64,000 nucleotides of DNA. It comes from Allorhizobium ampelinum S4. Lineage in GTDB: Bacteria > Pseudomonadota > Alphaproteobacteria > Rhizobiales > Rhizobiaceae. A program made the translations under genes and the position numbers. Location: the NCBI RefSeq assembly GCF_000016285.1, contig NC_011982.1, positions 194,825-258,824 of the forward strand, in the 5' to 3' direction. Under the pieces are notes generated by a model. It was not told the origin of the DNA. It saw only the letters and a program-made list of their open reading frames with translations, and made no database searches. Of the stretch, positions 35,818 to 45,454 are shown one piece after another. Numbering within the stretch: position 1 is the stretch's first letter; the number at the start of each line of letters is the position of its first letter.

Positions 35818-36857
35818 ATCCGCTCCCCCGCCGCTTTACTGACGATCAGGTCTTCCGGCTTGACGGTGAGACAGACCTCGGCGTTTTCGAGAGGAATGAA
35901 AGTGCCATTATTTGGACTGACGACAATCGCGCGACCTGCGGCCGTATCGATCTGGAGGAGCCAGTGGTCGCCCTGGAAGACGCGCGTTTTCACCCGACCC
36001 CGCAAACCAGGCTGGGTCTCAGACGACATCGAGATTTTCTCTGGTCGGACGGAGAAAGACACCCGGCCTTCGTGGGTACGACTGAATGGAACGGTGTAAT
36101 CGCCAAACGTCAGGCCGTCTGCGGACGTTGTTCCCTCGAAGACGTTCGTCTTGCCCAGAAACGACGCCACGAAAGGAGTGGCCGGAGTTTCGTAAACGTC
36201 TTGGGGTGTGCCGATCTGCTCGACTTTCGCAGCGCTCATCACAACGATACGGTCAGAAAGAGCCAAAGCCTCGTGCTGATCATGGGTAACGAGAACGGTC
36301 GTCGTGCCGAGGGTCTGTTGTATCTGCCTCAACTCGATCTGCATTTCCTCGCGCATTTTTGCGTCGAGATTGGAAAGTGGCTCATCGAGAAGCAGGATTG
36401 CAGGCTTTATGATGAGCGCGCGGCCGAGCGCAACGCGTTGTTGCTGACCGCCGGACATTTGGCGGGGATAGCGAGCCGCCTTGTCGGAAAGGCCAACAAT
36501 ATCGAGCATCTCAGAGACGCGCTTGGTTATTTCGGCCTTCGACACCCCGCGCATTTCCAGCCCAAAAGACAGGTTTTGGGCAACTGTCATATGCGGAAAC
36601 AGGGCGTAGCTCTGAAATACGATTCCAAGGCCCCGGCGATTGGGCGGAAGCTTCAAAAGCTCGGCACCATCGAGACTAATACTGCCTGACGTCGGCTCCA
36701 CAAACCCGGCAATCATCTGAAGGGTGGTTGTTTTCCCGCAACCGGACGGGCCGAGGAGCGATACGAACTCCCCTTTTTCAACATTGAGGTTGATGCCGTC
36801 TACGGCGACGGCGGGCCCGTAGACCTTGCGCAGTCTATCCAGACGAAGATAGGACAC
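35814..36857 (-). CDS. ABC importer ATPase, PotA type
   Basis: 347 residues from a GTG at 36857 that has AGGAG in front. Walker A GPSGCGKTTTLQ, Q-loop VFQSYALFPH, signature SGGQQQRVALGRAL, Walker B ILLLDEPLSNLD, H-loop VTHDQHEA, and a C-terminal TOBE-like domain (SVRPEKISM...CLTVKPEDLIV). Energises the two permeases that follow. Confidence 0.9.
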   Translation of the reverse strand: MSYLRLDRLRKVYGPAVAVDGINLNVEKGEFVSLLGPSGCGKTTTLQMIAGFVEPTSGSISLDGAELLKLPPNRRGLGIVFQSYALFPHMTVAQNLSFGLEMRGVSKAEITKRVSEMLDIVGLSDKAARYPRQMSGGQQQRVALGRALIIKPAILLLDEPLSNLDAKMREEMQIELRQIQQTLGTTTVLVTHDQHEALALSDRIVVMSAAKVEQIGTPQDVYETPATPFVASFLGKTNVFEGTTSADGLTFGDYTVPFSRTHEGRVSFSVRPEKISMSSETQPGLRGRVKTRVFQGDHWLLQIDTAAGRAIVVSPNNGTFIPLENAEVCLTVKPEDLIVSKAAGERI

Positions 36858-37003
36858 AGTATTCTCCTTGAAATAGAAAACGGACAATACGGCGTCGGCG
36901 AGTGTTACCTGAAAGGCGGCGTTGCTTTCACCTTGCTTTGTCCGATGAGGGCATAGTGAGCGTCTCCCAGCCACTTCGTGGCGGGAAACGCATTGTGTCC
37001 CTG

Positions 37004-38038
37004 TTATCGCTCGATCTCGCGAGTCCAGTGCTTGTTCCAGTCGTCACGGGCGGCATTGATGGTTTCCCAATCCGCCGTGACGAGCTTCTTGGCTGCGTCG
37101 CCATAAGGCATCATTCCTGGAGACTTTACGACAGCGTCCTTCAGGACAGGAGCAGAACCTGCTTCCTCCGCCAAAATTTCTTGGGCTTCCTTCGACAGCA
37201 TAGTCTTGACGAACGCCTGGGCCAGTGGCGAGACGGATTTCTTGGCGACCGGGCAGATTGCCGTCATGACGGCCGGCGCGCCTTCGACCGGATAGACAAA
37301 ATCGACGGGAAAGCCGGTGGCGGCCAACGCCTGCACGCGAGCGGTACCCCAAACGCCCAAGACGGCTTGCCCTGTCTGAAAGAGCTCGGTCATTTTCGCG
37401 GGAGACGGCTCATAGGCAATGACATTCTTGTTGATATCGTTTTTGAACGCAGCAAAACCGGGATCAATGTTCTTCTCACCGCCGCCGTTCATGCGGGCGA
37501 GCATGACAACTGTCAGGAGGCCATAGCCATTGTTCATGGGAGGAATGACAACCTTACCGGCGAACTTCGGATCCTTCAGGTCGTTCCACGACGTAGGAGC
37601 AGCCCAGCCATTGTCGGCGAAGACCTTCTTATTGTACATCAGGCCTGTGGCAACAATGCCGAGCCCCGATGCCTTGTGGTCCGGGAAAGCAGCAGTGTCG
37701 TAGAGGGTAGAAAAATCGACGCCGGCGATCGGGGCGCAGAAGCCGAGCGACACCGCTCTTGCCATCGGACCATCATCGATCAGCGCTACGTCGATTTCCT
37801 GATTGGCATTCTGCGCCTGCAGCTTTGCCAGCGTATCTGTCGAATTGCCGGCGACGTAGGTCACCTTGACATTGTTAGCTGCTTCGAATTTTGGAAGGAT
37901 CTTTTCCCGGATAATGGTTTCGGTGGAACCGCCATAGCCTGCGATGATCAGCTGATCCTGGGCTACTGCCCCCGATGCCATTGCGAGCGCCAGCGTCGAA
38001 ACGCCACAAGCGACCCCGATCTTGAATCTGATAAACAT
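37004..38038 (-). CDS. Periplasmic opine-type solute-binding protein, PotD family
   Basis: 344 residues from ATG 38038 (GAGGAG ribosome site nearby). A Sec signal peptide MFIRFKIGVACGVSTLALAM...AVAQ is followed by the extracellular binding fold: LIIAGYGGSTETIIREKIL, DVALIDDGPMARA and the hinge region LMYNKKVFADNGWAAPTSW. It is the first gene of module 1, 146 bases ahead of the ATPase, and faces the LysR gene. Substrate inferred from context. Confidence 0.85.
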   Translation of the reverse strand: MFIRFKIGVACGVSTLALAMASGAVAQDQLIIAGYGGSTETIIREKILPKFEAANNVKVTYVAGNSTDTLAKLQAQNANQEIDVALIDDGPMARAVSLGFCAPIAGVDFSTLYDTAAFPDHKASGLGIVATGLMYNKKVFADNGWAAPTSWNDLKDPKFAGKVVIPPMNNGYGLLTVVMLARMNGGGEKNIDPGFAAFKNDINKNVIAYEPSPAKMTELFQTGQAVLGVWGTARVQALAATGFPVDFVYPVEGAPAVMTAICPVAKKSVSPLAQAFVKTMLSKEAQEILAEEAGSAPVLKDAVVKSPGMMPYGDAAKKLVTADWETINAARDDWNKHWTREIER

Positions 38039-38095
38039 TTCGTTCTCCTCTGGGATATTTTTTTGCGCCTCGATTTTGTGTCGCGGCTCGATAAA

Positions 38096-38113
38096 GTCAA
38101 ATTCATTATTGAC
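38096..38113. promoter_or_regulatory. Candidate LysR operator between module 1 operon and its regulator
   Basis: Inverted repeat GTCAA-N8-TTGAC in the 104-base interval between the divergent starts at 38038 and 38143. Position and symmetry fit a LysR-family target; it is a guess from pattern only. Confidence 0.4.
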
Positions 38114-38142
38114 GGTCTTCGATGCATAAATATTATGGAGGG

Positions 38143-39045
38143 ATGTCAAACTTTGGACGCCAGATCGAGGCCTTTCGCGCCGTCATGTTAACCGGTGGTA
38201 TGACGACCGCCGCTGAGACCTTGCGGATTACCCAACCAGCAATTAGCCGCCTGATCCGCGACCTCGAGGACGATCTGAAAATCGCGTTGTTTCATAGGAG
38301 GGGGAACCAAATCACTCCGACGGTCGAAGCAACCGCATTTTTGGCCGAAGTCGAACGATCGTACCTTGGTATGGACCAGTTGCGCACCTTCGCGGTTGAC
38401 CTGCGCAATTCCCTGACAGGATCGTTGCGGATCGCTGCACTTCCTGCGATGGCTCTCGGGTTCATGCCATATTGTTTGGCAAAGTTTAGCGGAACTCGCC
38501 CCAAGCTTTCAATCACACTCGATGGTATCCCATCGCACCTCGTTCTGGAGCGGGTGGCTGGAGGGCAATTCGAGCTGGGATTTGCAGCGGTCCCGGCGGA
38601 CCGCCCGATGCTCAACACGACACCGATCAAGGCACGCGCAGTCGTGGTGATGCCGGAGGGGCACCCGCTGGCCAAAAATGAGACGGTATCGGCAGATCAG
38701 TTGCGAAACGAACGCATCGTGATGCTGGACCGCGGGAACTACCTTCGCCACACCATCGAGCGGGCGTTGGGAACGCGCGCCGGTAGCCCTGGCGCTATCG
38801 AAACGCCCCTCTCCGCCATCGCCTGCTCTTTCGTTGCCAGAGGCTTAGGGGTGACGATCATTGACGCTTTCACGGCAATCAATTTTCTCGGCCGCGGGAT
38901 TGAAGCACGTCTGCTGGTTCCCGAGCTCGATTTTGGATTCGCCATGGTAACTGCTCAGCAACGACCGATGTCACAGCTTGCTAGGCAATTTGCGCAGGAG
39001 ATACACCTCCTGGCGGAAGAGTATCAGTCGCCGATCTTTGGGTGA
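38143..39045 (+). CDS. LysR-family regulator of module 1
   Basis: 300 residues from ATG 38143 (ribosome site GGAGGG). N-terminal winged helix FRAVMLTGGMTTAAETLRIT...QPAISRLIRDLEDDL, then an effector-binding domain. It is divergent to the opine operon, as OccR and NocR are on other Ti plasmids, and probably senses the opine. Like those it may govern traR through the operon. Confidence 0.85.
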   Translation: MSNFGRQIEAFRAVMLTGGMTTAAETLRITQPAISRLIRDLEDDLKIALFHRRGNQITPTVEATAFLAEVERSYLGMDQLRTFAVDLRNSLTGSLRIAALPAMALGFMPYCLAKFSGTRPKLSITLDGIPSHLVLERVAGGQFELGFAAVPADRPMLNTTPIKARAVVVMPEGHPLAKNETVSADQLRNERIVMLDRGNYLRHTIERALGTRAGSPGAIETPLSAIACSFVARGLGVTIIDAFTAINFLGRGIEARLLVPELDFGFAMVTAQQRPMSQLARQFAQEIHLLAEEYQSPIFG

Positions 39046-39197
39046 CAGACAAGAGATCGTCCTGTCGGGAGGCCATGTTCGATTGCGGCGCCTGGGGAAT
39101 AGCCATGCACGCTACGGCTCGACTACTCACAATTCCAGCCCGCCGGGCTTATCCGCGATGGCCCACTCAAGTCTCTGCTACCTATAACGGCGTCAGG

Positions 39198-41060
39198 TTA
39201 GGCATCCATCACGAGATGTCCTGCAGAAATCTCTCGGTACCGCCTTTCCGGAACGACGAAATCGACCGGTCTAACCGCATTGCGTATTTCGCCGGCGCTG
39301 TCTTTCGGCTTGTCCCTGTTCCGTAAAGCAGGATCTGGAACCGGCACGGCGGCGATCAGCTTCTGGGTATAGGGATGACAGGGATTGTTCAGCACCTGTT
39401 GACGCGGCCCAATCTCTACAATCTCCCCCAGGTACATAACTGCAACGCGATGGCTGATCCGTTCCACCGCAGCCATATCATGCGAGATGAAGAGGTACGA
39501 CAGTCCGAGTTCTTGCTGCAGATCCATCATCAGATTGATGACTTGCGCTTTGATGGAGACATCGAGCGCAGAAACGGCCTCGTCAGCCACGAGAATAGCT
39601 GGTTTCAGGGCGAGAGCGCGCGCGATGCATATCCGTTGCCTTTGCCCGCCGGAGAACTCATGGGGACGTCGGTGCATCACCTCAGGCGGGAGGCCAACCT
39701 TCATCAATAGATCGGACACGATTCCATCAATCTCGCTGGCGCGTGCAAGACTGTGTGCAAGAATCGGCTCGGCAATCGCCTTGCGGACTGACTTACGAGG
39801 GTCGAGGCTCGCATAGGGATCTTGGAAGATCATTTGCACCTGTTGGCGCATCTGGCGGGCTGTTTCACCCTTCAAGTCAAGAACACTTTTCCCTCGGAGC
39901 CGGACATCGCCTCCGACCGTATTGACGAGGCGTGTGATCGCTCGACCGATCGTTGACTTACCACTGCCCGACTCTCCCACAATCGCAAGCGTTTCCCGCT
40001 CCTGTAAGTCGAAGGAAACGTTTTCGACCGCGTGTACGCGACCGCTAACCCGACCGAGAAGCCCTGAGTGGATATTGAAGCGAACCTGCAGATCCTGAAC
40101 TTGGAGTAACGGTACCTGCTCCGACTTCGGTGAGGATTGCATTGCACGGGCGCCTATCGTCTCTTCGCCCGTTTTCACATCGATCACCGGATAACGGACC
40201 GGGTTTGTGATATCTTTCATCGAGCCGAGCTGCGGGACGGCCGAGATGAGCGCACGGCTATAGGGATGCTCCGCTTTTGAAAACAGCCGCTCAGTAGAAC
40301 CCTGCTCAACCATGTTGCCATGATACATAACGAGAGTTCGGTCAGCCGTCTCCGCAACCACGCCCATGTCATGGGTGATGAAAAGGACGGACATATCCTC
40401 TTCCTCCTGAAGCTCGCGCATCAAAGAAAGGATTTCGGCTTGAATGGTCACATCGAGCGCGGTCGTAGGCTCATCAGCGATGAGAAGGCGTGGTGAGCAA
40501 GCAAGCGCCATGGCGATCATGATGCGTTGGCGCATGCCTCCCGACAGACGATGCGGATAGTCGTGAAATCGCCGGGAAGCCACAGGAATGCGCACGCGCT
40601 CCATCAAGCGCACCGACTCTTTCGCAGCTTCGTCCCAATCCATGCCGCGATGACTGATCAAGGCTTCGGAGATTTGTATGCCGATCTTCATCGATGGGTT
40701 GAGACTGGTCATCGGTTCCTGAAAAATCATACCGATGTCGCGGCCGCGGATCTCCCGCATTTCTGAAGGCTGCAAAGATAGCAACTCCTTGCCGTGGAGG
40801 TGAATTCTCCCCTCTATTCGGCTTTGCTCTGCGGGCAGCAGCCGCATGATCGCAAGCGAGGTGACACTTTTGCCCGAGCCGGATTCGCCGACAATGGCGA
40901 CTGTCTCGCGAGGCTTGATATCGAACGAAATGCCATGGACCACCGGCTTCCAGCCGTTTGGCATTTGGAACGATACTTTCAGATCTGCAACCGAAAGAAC
41001 GGGCTGTACCACTTCCGGTGAACTGCGCGTTTCGAGCGAAGGCATAGGAGGCGTGATCAT
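39198..41060 (-). CDS. Double ABC ATPase of a Gsi/Dpp-type importer
   Basis: 620 residues holding two complete ATPase units: Walker [14 protein letters not shown] (about residue 57) and [13 protein letters not shown] (about 370), signatures [12 protein letters not shown] and [12 protein letters not shown], Walker [13 protein letters not shown] and [12 protein letters not shown], each with the C-terminal oligopeptide extension ([24 protein letters not shown]). One-chain fusion is as in GsiA. It works with the two permeases and the binding protein encoded upstream (overlap of four bases). Importers of this class bring in peptides, glutathione and opines. Confidence 0.9.
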   Translation of the reverse strand: MITPPMPSLETRSSPEVVQPVLSVADLKVSFQMPNGWKPVVHGISFDIKPRETVAIVGESGSGKSVTSLAIMRLLPAEQSRIEGRIHLHGKELLSLQPSEMREIRGRDIGMIFQEPMTSLNPSMKIGIQISEALISHRGMDWDEAAKESVRLMERVRIPVASRRFHDYPHRLSGGMRQRIMIAMALACSPRLLIADEPTTALDVTIQAEILSLMRELQEEEDMSVLFITHDMGVVAETADRTLVMYHGNMVEQGSTERLFSKAEHPYSRALISAVPQLGSMKDITNPVRYPVIDVKTGEETIGARAMQSSPKSEQVPLLQVQDLQVRFNIHSGLLGRVSGRVHAVENVSFDLQERETLAIVGESGSGKSTIGRAITRLVNTVGGDVRLRGKSVLDLKGETARQMRQQVQMIFQDPYASLDPRKSVRKAIAEPILAHSLARASEIDGIVSDLLMKVGLPPEVMHRRPHEFSGGQRQRICIARALALKPAILVADEAVSALDVSIKAQVINLMMDLQQELGLSYLFISHDMAAVERISHRVAVMYLGEIVEIGPRQQVLNNPCHPYTQKLIAAVPVPDPALRNRDKPKDSAGEIRNAVRPVDFVVPERRYREISAGHLVMDA

Positions 41061-41914
41061 TCGGCGTCTCCGGTCTTTCTGGAACGAATGTCGAGAGCGT
41101 CACGCAGTCCGTCGCAAAGCCAGTTGAGCGTGAATATTGAGATAATCAGGGCAAGACATGGCCACACAAGAACGAGCACGTTGAAGTCGAGTGCTGCCCG
41201 CGCGCCACGGATCATTGTTCCCCAGGAAGGTGTCGGGGGCACGACGCCGAGGCCAAGAAACGAAAGTCCGGACTCGACCACGATGGCGGAAGCGACTGTG
41301 AGCGAGAACTGAACGAGTATAGGGGCCAGGATATTCGGCAGGATCGTCCCGAGAAGTATCCTCGGCGTTCGAAGACCAAGCACTTGAGCCGCTTCAACAA
41401 ATTCTGCTGTCCGCAGCGCAAGGACTTCGCCGTATGCGACGCGGGTGAAGCCGGGCGTGTTCAAAATTGAAAGAACGAAGATCAAGGTCCAGAGGCTCGG
41501 CCCCAGGATAGTAACAGCAAGCAGAGCGAGCAGGATGGTCGGGAACGAGAGGATGATATCTGTCAGCCGCACGGTAACGGTTTCCGCCAACTCCCCAAGG
41601 TAACCTCCGATCAAGGCCAGTGACACACCCGCTACACAGGCAATAATCGATGAGGAAAGCGCGACAGCGAGGGTCGCACGTGCTCCCCAAATGAGCCGGC
41701 TCAGGATATCGCGACCAAATTCGTCAGTTCCCAACCAGTAGGTTGCTGTAGGTGAACTGAAGCGTTGGGCGACGTTCATTTTTGTCGGATCGGACAACGG
41801 TATGATCGGGGCAAGGGTAGCAACGAGCAGGATCATCATGAGGATCGCGCCCGGCAAAATCAGAGCACGGGTCCGGCTGTCTTTCACGAAACGGGTTGAG
41901 AATATGGCGTTCAT
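41057..41914 (-). CDS. Gsi/Dpp-type permease (DppC/GsiD-like)
   Basis: 285 residues. N-terminal OppC-like region and membrane helix (LILPGAILMMILLVATLAP), then SPTATYWLGTDEFGRDILSRLIWGAR, a block typical of DppC-type permeases, and the EAA loop FVEAAQVLGLRTPRILLGTILP. Overlaps both neighbours by four bases. Confidence 0.9.
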   Translation of the reverse strand: MNAIFSTRFVKDSRTRALILPGAILMMILLVATLAPIIPLSDPTKMNVAQRFSSPTATYWLGTDEFGRDILSRLIWGARATLAVALSSSIIACVAGVSLALIGGYLGELAETVTVRLTDIILSFPTILLALLAVTILGPSLWTLIFVLSILNTPGFTRVAYGEVLALRTAEFVEAAQVLGLRTPRILLGTILPNILAPILVQFSLTVASAIVVESGLSFLGLGVVPPTPSWGTMIRGARAALDFNVLVLVWPCLALIISIFTLNWLCDGLRDALDIRSRKTGDAE

Positions 41915-42864
41915 CCACGGATCCTCGGGTTAAGGGAGCCGTAGATGATGTCGACAGCCAGATTGATAAGGACGAAACAGACAGAAATGGTCAGCACAAC
42001 GCCTTGCACAATCGGATAGTCGCGTTGTTCGACGGCCTGCACGAGAAGGGAAGACAGGCCGGGATAGTTGAAGATGTATTCGACGAGGACGGTTCCGCCG
42101 AGCATGTGGCCGGCATTGAGGCCGACGAGAGTGACGACCGGCCCGAGCGCGTTCCTGACAACATGCATCCTTACAATCCGGCTCGGGCGAACGCCTTTCG
42201 CCTGGGCGGTCCGTACCCAATCACGCCGCATCGTTTCGAGCACGGTAGTTCGGATCATGCGGAAGAATATTGCGCTCAATCCAAGCGCGATTGAAAGCGC
42301 AGGAAGGAATAGGTTTTGAAAATGCTGCAGAACGTTATCGGTGATGGGGACAAAGCCACCTGACGGGAACCAACCAAGTTTGCGCGAGAACGCGTAGATG
42401 AGAGCGACGCCAATCACAAAGACCGGAACCGAGAGAAAGAACGAAGAGATAGCGAGTCCGGTGCGATCGATAGTGCCGTTGTGATTGTAGGCTGCCCATG
42501 TCCCGCTCGGCAGGCCAATTAAAAGCGCGAGCACGAGTGCGACCAGGACGAGTTCCAGCGTCCGGGGCAGACGAGAAGCAACTTGGCTGGCGACTTCGCT
42601 GTTATCAAGGAACGAGCGACCGAGATCGAACCGGGCGCTTCTCTCTAGGAACCCAAGATATTGTTCGAATACCGGTCGGTCGAGATGCAACTGTTCGCGC
42701 AATTCTGCTACGGCTTCTGGAGGAGGTGCAACGCCTCCTCCGCCGGACAGCAACAATTCGACCGGATCTCCCGGCACCAAATGAAGGGCAGAAAAGACCA
42801 CAGTTGCGACACAAAAAACGATAATGAGCGCTGTACCAAGCCGTCTGGCGACGTAAGCAAACAT
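41911..42864 (-). CDS. Gsi/Dpp-type permease (DppB/GsiC-like)
   Basis: 317 residues from ATG 42864 (AGGAGA upstream). MFAYVARRLGTALIIVFCVA with the DppB-type start, LVPGDPVELLLSG, and MRRDWVRTAQAKGVRPSRIV (EAA loop). Longer upstream starts have no ribosome site. Forms the channel with the next permease. Confidence 0.9.
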   Translation of the reverse strand: MFAYVARRLGTALIIVFCVATVVFSALHLVPGDPVELLLSGGGGVAPPPEAVAELREQLHLDRPVFEQYLGFLERSARFDLGRSFLDNSEVASQVASRLPRTLELVLVALVLALLIGLPSGTWAAYNHNGTIDRTGLAISSFFLSVPVFVIGVALIYAFSRKLGWFPSGGFVPITDNVLQHFQNLFLPALSIALGLSAIFFRMIRTTVLETMRRDWVRTAQAKGVRPSRIVRMHVVRNALGPVVTLVGLNAGHMLGGTVLVEYIFNYPGLSSLLVQAVEQRDYPIVQGVVLTISVCFVLINLAVDIIYGSLNPRIRG

Positions 42865-43018
42865 GATGTCTCCTTTTTGACCGCCAGGCTCGATTTGGCC
42901 TGTTCGGCGACTATCCATGTCACCGACTGTGGTGAAGAGCTCACACCACCGCAGTCGGCCCGCAACTAAAGGCTTTGGCCGGCCACGAATGACCAATCGA
43001 AATGCCCCGCAGAGAGGA

Positions 43019-44569
43019 TTAGAGTGTGGTTTCTTCGAGCGTCGTCGGTGAGAAGATCGTGGCGGGGCCAGTCAAGTTATGGAAACCCTGCACCGATTTC
43101 TTCATGGCATAGCCTTCAGAGCGCCAGGTTAGTCCGACGAAGGCTGCGTCATCCAGGGCCTTGACGGCGATCTGGCTGTAGATCTTCTTGCGCTCGTTGA
43201 GATCCGCCACTGCGCGGCCGCGCTTGAGGAGATCATCGACCTCCTTGTTCTCATATCCATAAGAGCGGAGATACGATCCCGTCGGGCTGCCCGAGAGAAT
43301 GACGCTAAGGGCGTCCGGGTCAGCATAGGGAGCCGGATAGCCTGTGATCGAGAACTGATACTGGCCGCGATTACCAAGTTGCATGCGCGTCGGATAGTCC
43401 GGAAGCTGTAGTTCGACTGCAATGCCGATGTCCGCGAGGTTTTGCTGGCAAATTTCCGCGGCGGATCGATGCATGCCGTATTGCGATGTCGAGAGCATTG
43501 TTGCGGCAATCCCACCGGATGCACCGGCTTCCTGCATCAGCTTTCTCGCTTTCTCGACATCGCGTTTCCAGTGGCCCTGCAGGGCCGGATCGAACGCAAA
43601 GGAATCTTTCGGGATGGGCAGACCTTCGAGTATGGAACCGCGCCCGAAGAACGAGGCCTGCAATACTGCGCTGCGGTCGACTGCATATGCAACAGCCTGA
43701 CGGATCCGCTTGTCAACGAACGGCCCCTGTTTCATGTTGAAAGTTATCCCGAGACACGGCCCATCGACCGCGTCGAGACGCAAGTTGCTCTCGCCTTCGA
43801 TGCGCGCCATACTCTGCCAGGGTACGAATTCGACGATATCGACATCACCCGATTCCAACGCAACGACGCGCGAATCTTCGTCTGCAAATGCTTTGAATTC
43901 GATCTTTGCCACTTTGGGGAGGCCGGGTCGATAGAAAGCTTTGGAGGCCTCGACGCGAATCCAAGACCCCCTCTCCTGCTCCGTTATGCGATAGGGGCCG
44001 CAGCCGATAATCTGGTCCTGTGTCGATTTCGGAGAGATGACGGGGCTGTTGAAACTCGCGAGATTGTAGAGAAGCGTTTCGTTTGGCTCTTTGAGCGTCA
44101 GGCGAAAGGTTAGCGCGTCGACAAGGTCGATCTTCTCGATCTCCTGGTAAGCCGCCTTGAGGTAGGCAGTCGACTTCTCCGCCGTGATCTGATCGAACAT
44201 GTATTTGACGGCGGCAGTGTCGACCGGGTCACCGTTGTGGAAGACCGCGTTCTTCCGCAAGGTGAATGTCCACTGCCGGTCTCCCTCGCGGCTCCATTTT
44301 TCAACCAGCTCCGGCCGAACTTTACCGTCGGGCGCATAACCGAAGAGTCCCCGATGGATAGCGAGTTTGACGGCGCCCGCTGCGGTTCCGCCATGCTGAA
44401 AGGGGGCGAGGTTGGTTGGATAAGACGATAGCCCGAAACGCAACTGGCCAGCAGACTGTGCCATCGCATGTGGTGCGGTAGCGATCATCGCTCCTGTCGC
44501 AAGCGAACCCAAGACGAACCCTCTGCGAGAAAGGGAAGTAATGCGACTGACGTTGTCCATGAAATCCAT
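43019..44569 (-). CDS. Dipeptide/opine-type solute-binding protein (family 5)
   Basis: 516 residues. The N terminus (SRRGFVLGSLATGAMIATAP...AMA) is a signal peptide with a twin arginine, possibly Tat-exported. SBP_bac_5 features follow: RPELVEKWSREGDRQWTFTL, VFHNGDPVDTAAVKYMFD, GCGPYRI and QAVAYAVDRSAVL. First gene of the importer operon, 154 bases before the permease. Confidence 0.9.
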   Translation of the reverse strand: MDFMDNVSRITSLSRRGFVLGSLATGAMIATAPHAMAQSAGQLRFGLSSYPTNLAPFQHGGTAAGAVKLAIHRGLFGYAPDGKVRPELVEKWSREGDRQWTFTLRKNAVFHNGDPVDTAAVKYMFDQITAEKSTAYLKAAYQEIEKIDLVDALTFRLTLKEPNETLLYNLASFNSPVISPKSTQDQIIGCGPYRITEQERGSWIRVEASKAFYRPGLPKVAKIEFKAFADEDSRVVALESGDVDIVEFVPWQSMARIEGESNLRLDAVDGPCLGITFNMKQGPFVDKRIRQAVAYAVDRSAVLQASFFGRGSILEGLPIPKDSFAFDPALQGHWKRDVEKARKLMQEAGASGGIAATMLSTSQYGMHRSAAEICQQNLADIGIAVELQLPDYPTRMQLGNRGQYQFSITGYPAPYADPDALSVILSGSPTGSYLRSYGYENKEVDDLLKRGRAVADLNERKKIYSQIAVKALDDAAFVGLTWRSEGYAMKKSVQGFHNLTGPATIFSPTTLEETTL

Positions 44570-45157
44570 CCTGAGTTAGAACTGCGCTAGCGTCTGCACT
44601 TGGCCCGAAGCGCTACAGAAACCGGAAGATACCAGGTGCCTTCCGGGAGGCTGTCTTAAGCGGCACGGGGCCTTGGCCCGAGGCAGCGCCACCGTCACAC
44701 GCGGTCAAACCGCACGTAAAGCTGACGTCGAGTTGGACGGATTTTTCCTTTTCTCCCAACACGTTGCATACCCCTTTTATTGGTTTCTCGAATGCAAGGC
44801 TGAGAAACATTGCCTTGCTCCGCATGTATCGTGCAACGCTCAAATGCTCGCATTGGTGACTGGATAACGCCAATAGAATTATCAGTATTCAGTATTCAGT
44901 TTTATTATAGGGAGGGTGCGATGGCATATGATCTCGCGTCGATAGAGGCGCAATCTATCGAATTCTTCCTGTCGCACTCCAAGTGGCGCGTATAATGTTT
45001 TGACATAGGGCCTATCTATAAACTGATAAATCTCGATCAATCCGACGTGTTATTTTTTCCGGGATCAAACTGTCCGGCTGCGCCTCCTCACGCCTAACTT
45101 GGCCGCGCTTGACAGTATGTCATCGAAACGACGCGTCGTGACATTTTGAGGGATACG
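44570..45157. other. Divergent control region of module 2, with a 24-codon ORF
   Basis: Separates the importer operon (minus) from the oxidase operon (plus). Two short repeats (ATTCAGT twice near 44885) and a palindrome ACGACGCGTCGT (45129-45140) stand out; the latter could be a regulator site. A small frame MAYDLASIEAQSIEFF... (44921-44995) follows a good ribosome site (GGGAGG), but I do not recognise it; it may be a leader peptide or a remnant. Confidence 0.45.
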
Positions 45158-45454
45158 ATGTTCAAACATATTGCCGGGCTAAGTGCGGCAGAATTGACCT
45201 TTTCTTTTGAAGGGCACGTGTTGCGTGCACGCAAGGGCGACACTGTCGCATCGGCACTTCTTTTGGCCTCGGAGCAGGTGACGCGCAACACGTCAGTCTC
45301 CGGTTCGCCACGCGGCCCCTATTGTCTCATGGGCGTCTGCTTCGAGTGTCTCGTCGAGATCAATGGTGTCCCGAACCGGCAAGCCTGCATGACCCTCCTT
45401 GAAGAAGGTATGGCCGTTCGCAAGCAGCGCGGCGCTGCGGAGTTGCAGGGATGA
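45158..45454 (+). CDS. Opine oxidase-type small [2Fe-2S] subunit, module 2
   Basis: 98 residues from ATG 45158 behind a GAGGG ribosome site. Cysteine pattern PYCLMGVCFECLV and RQAC as in the module 1 gamma subunit. Its stop overlaps the alpha subunit start by four bases. Confidence 0.85.
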   Translation: MFKHIAGLSAAELTFSFEGHVLRARKGDTVASALLLASEQVTRNTSVSGSPRGPYCLMGVCFECLVEINGVPNRQACMTLLEEGMAVRKQRGAAELQG

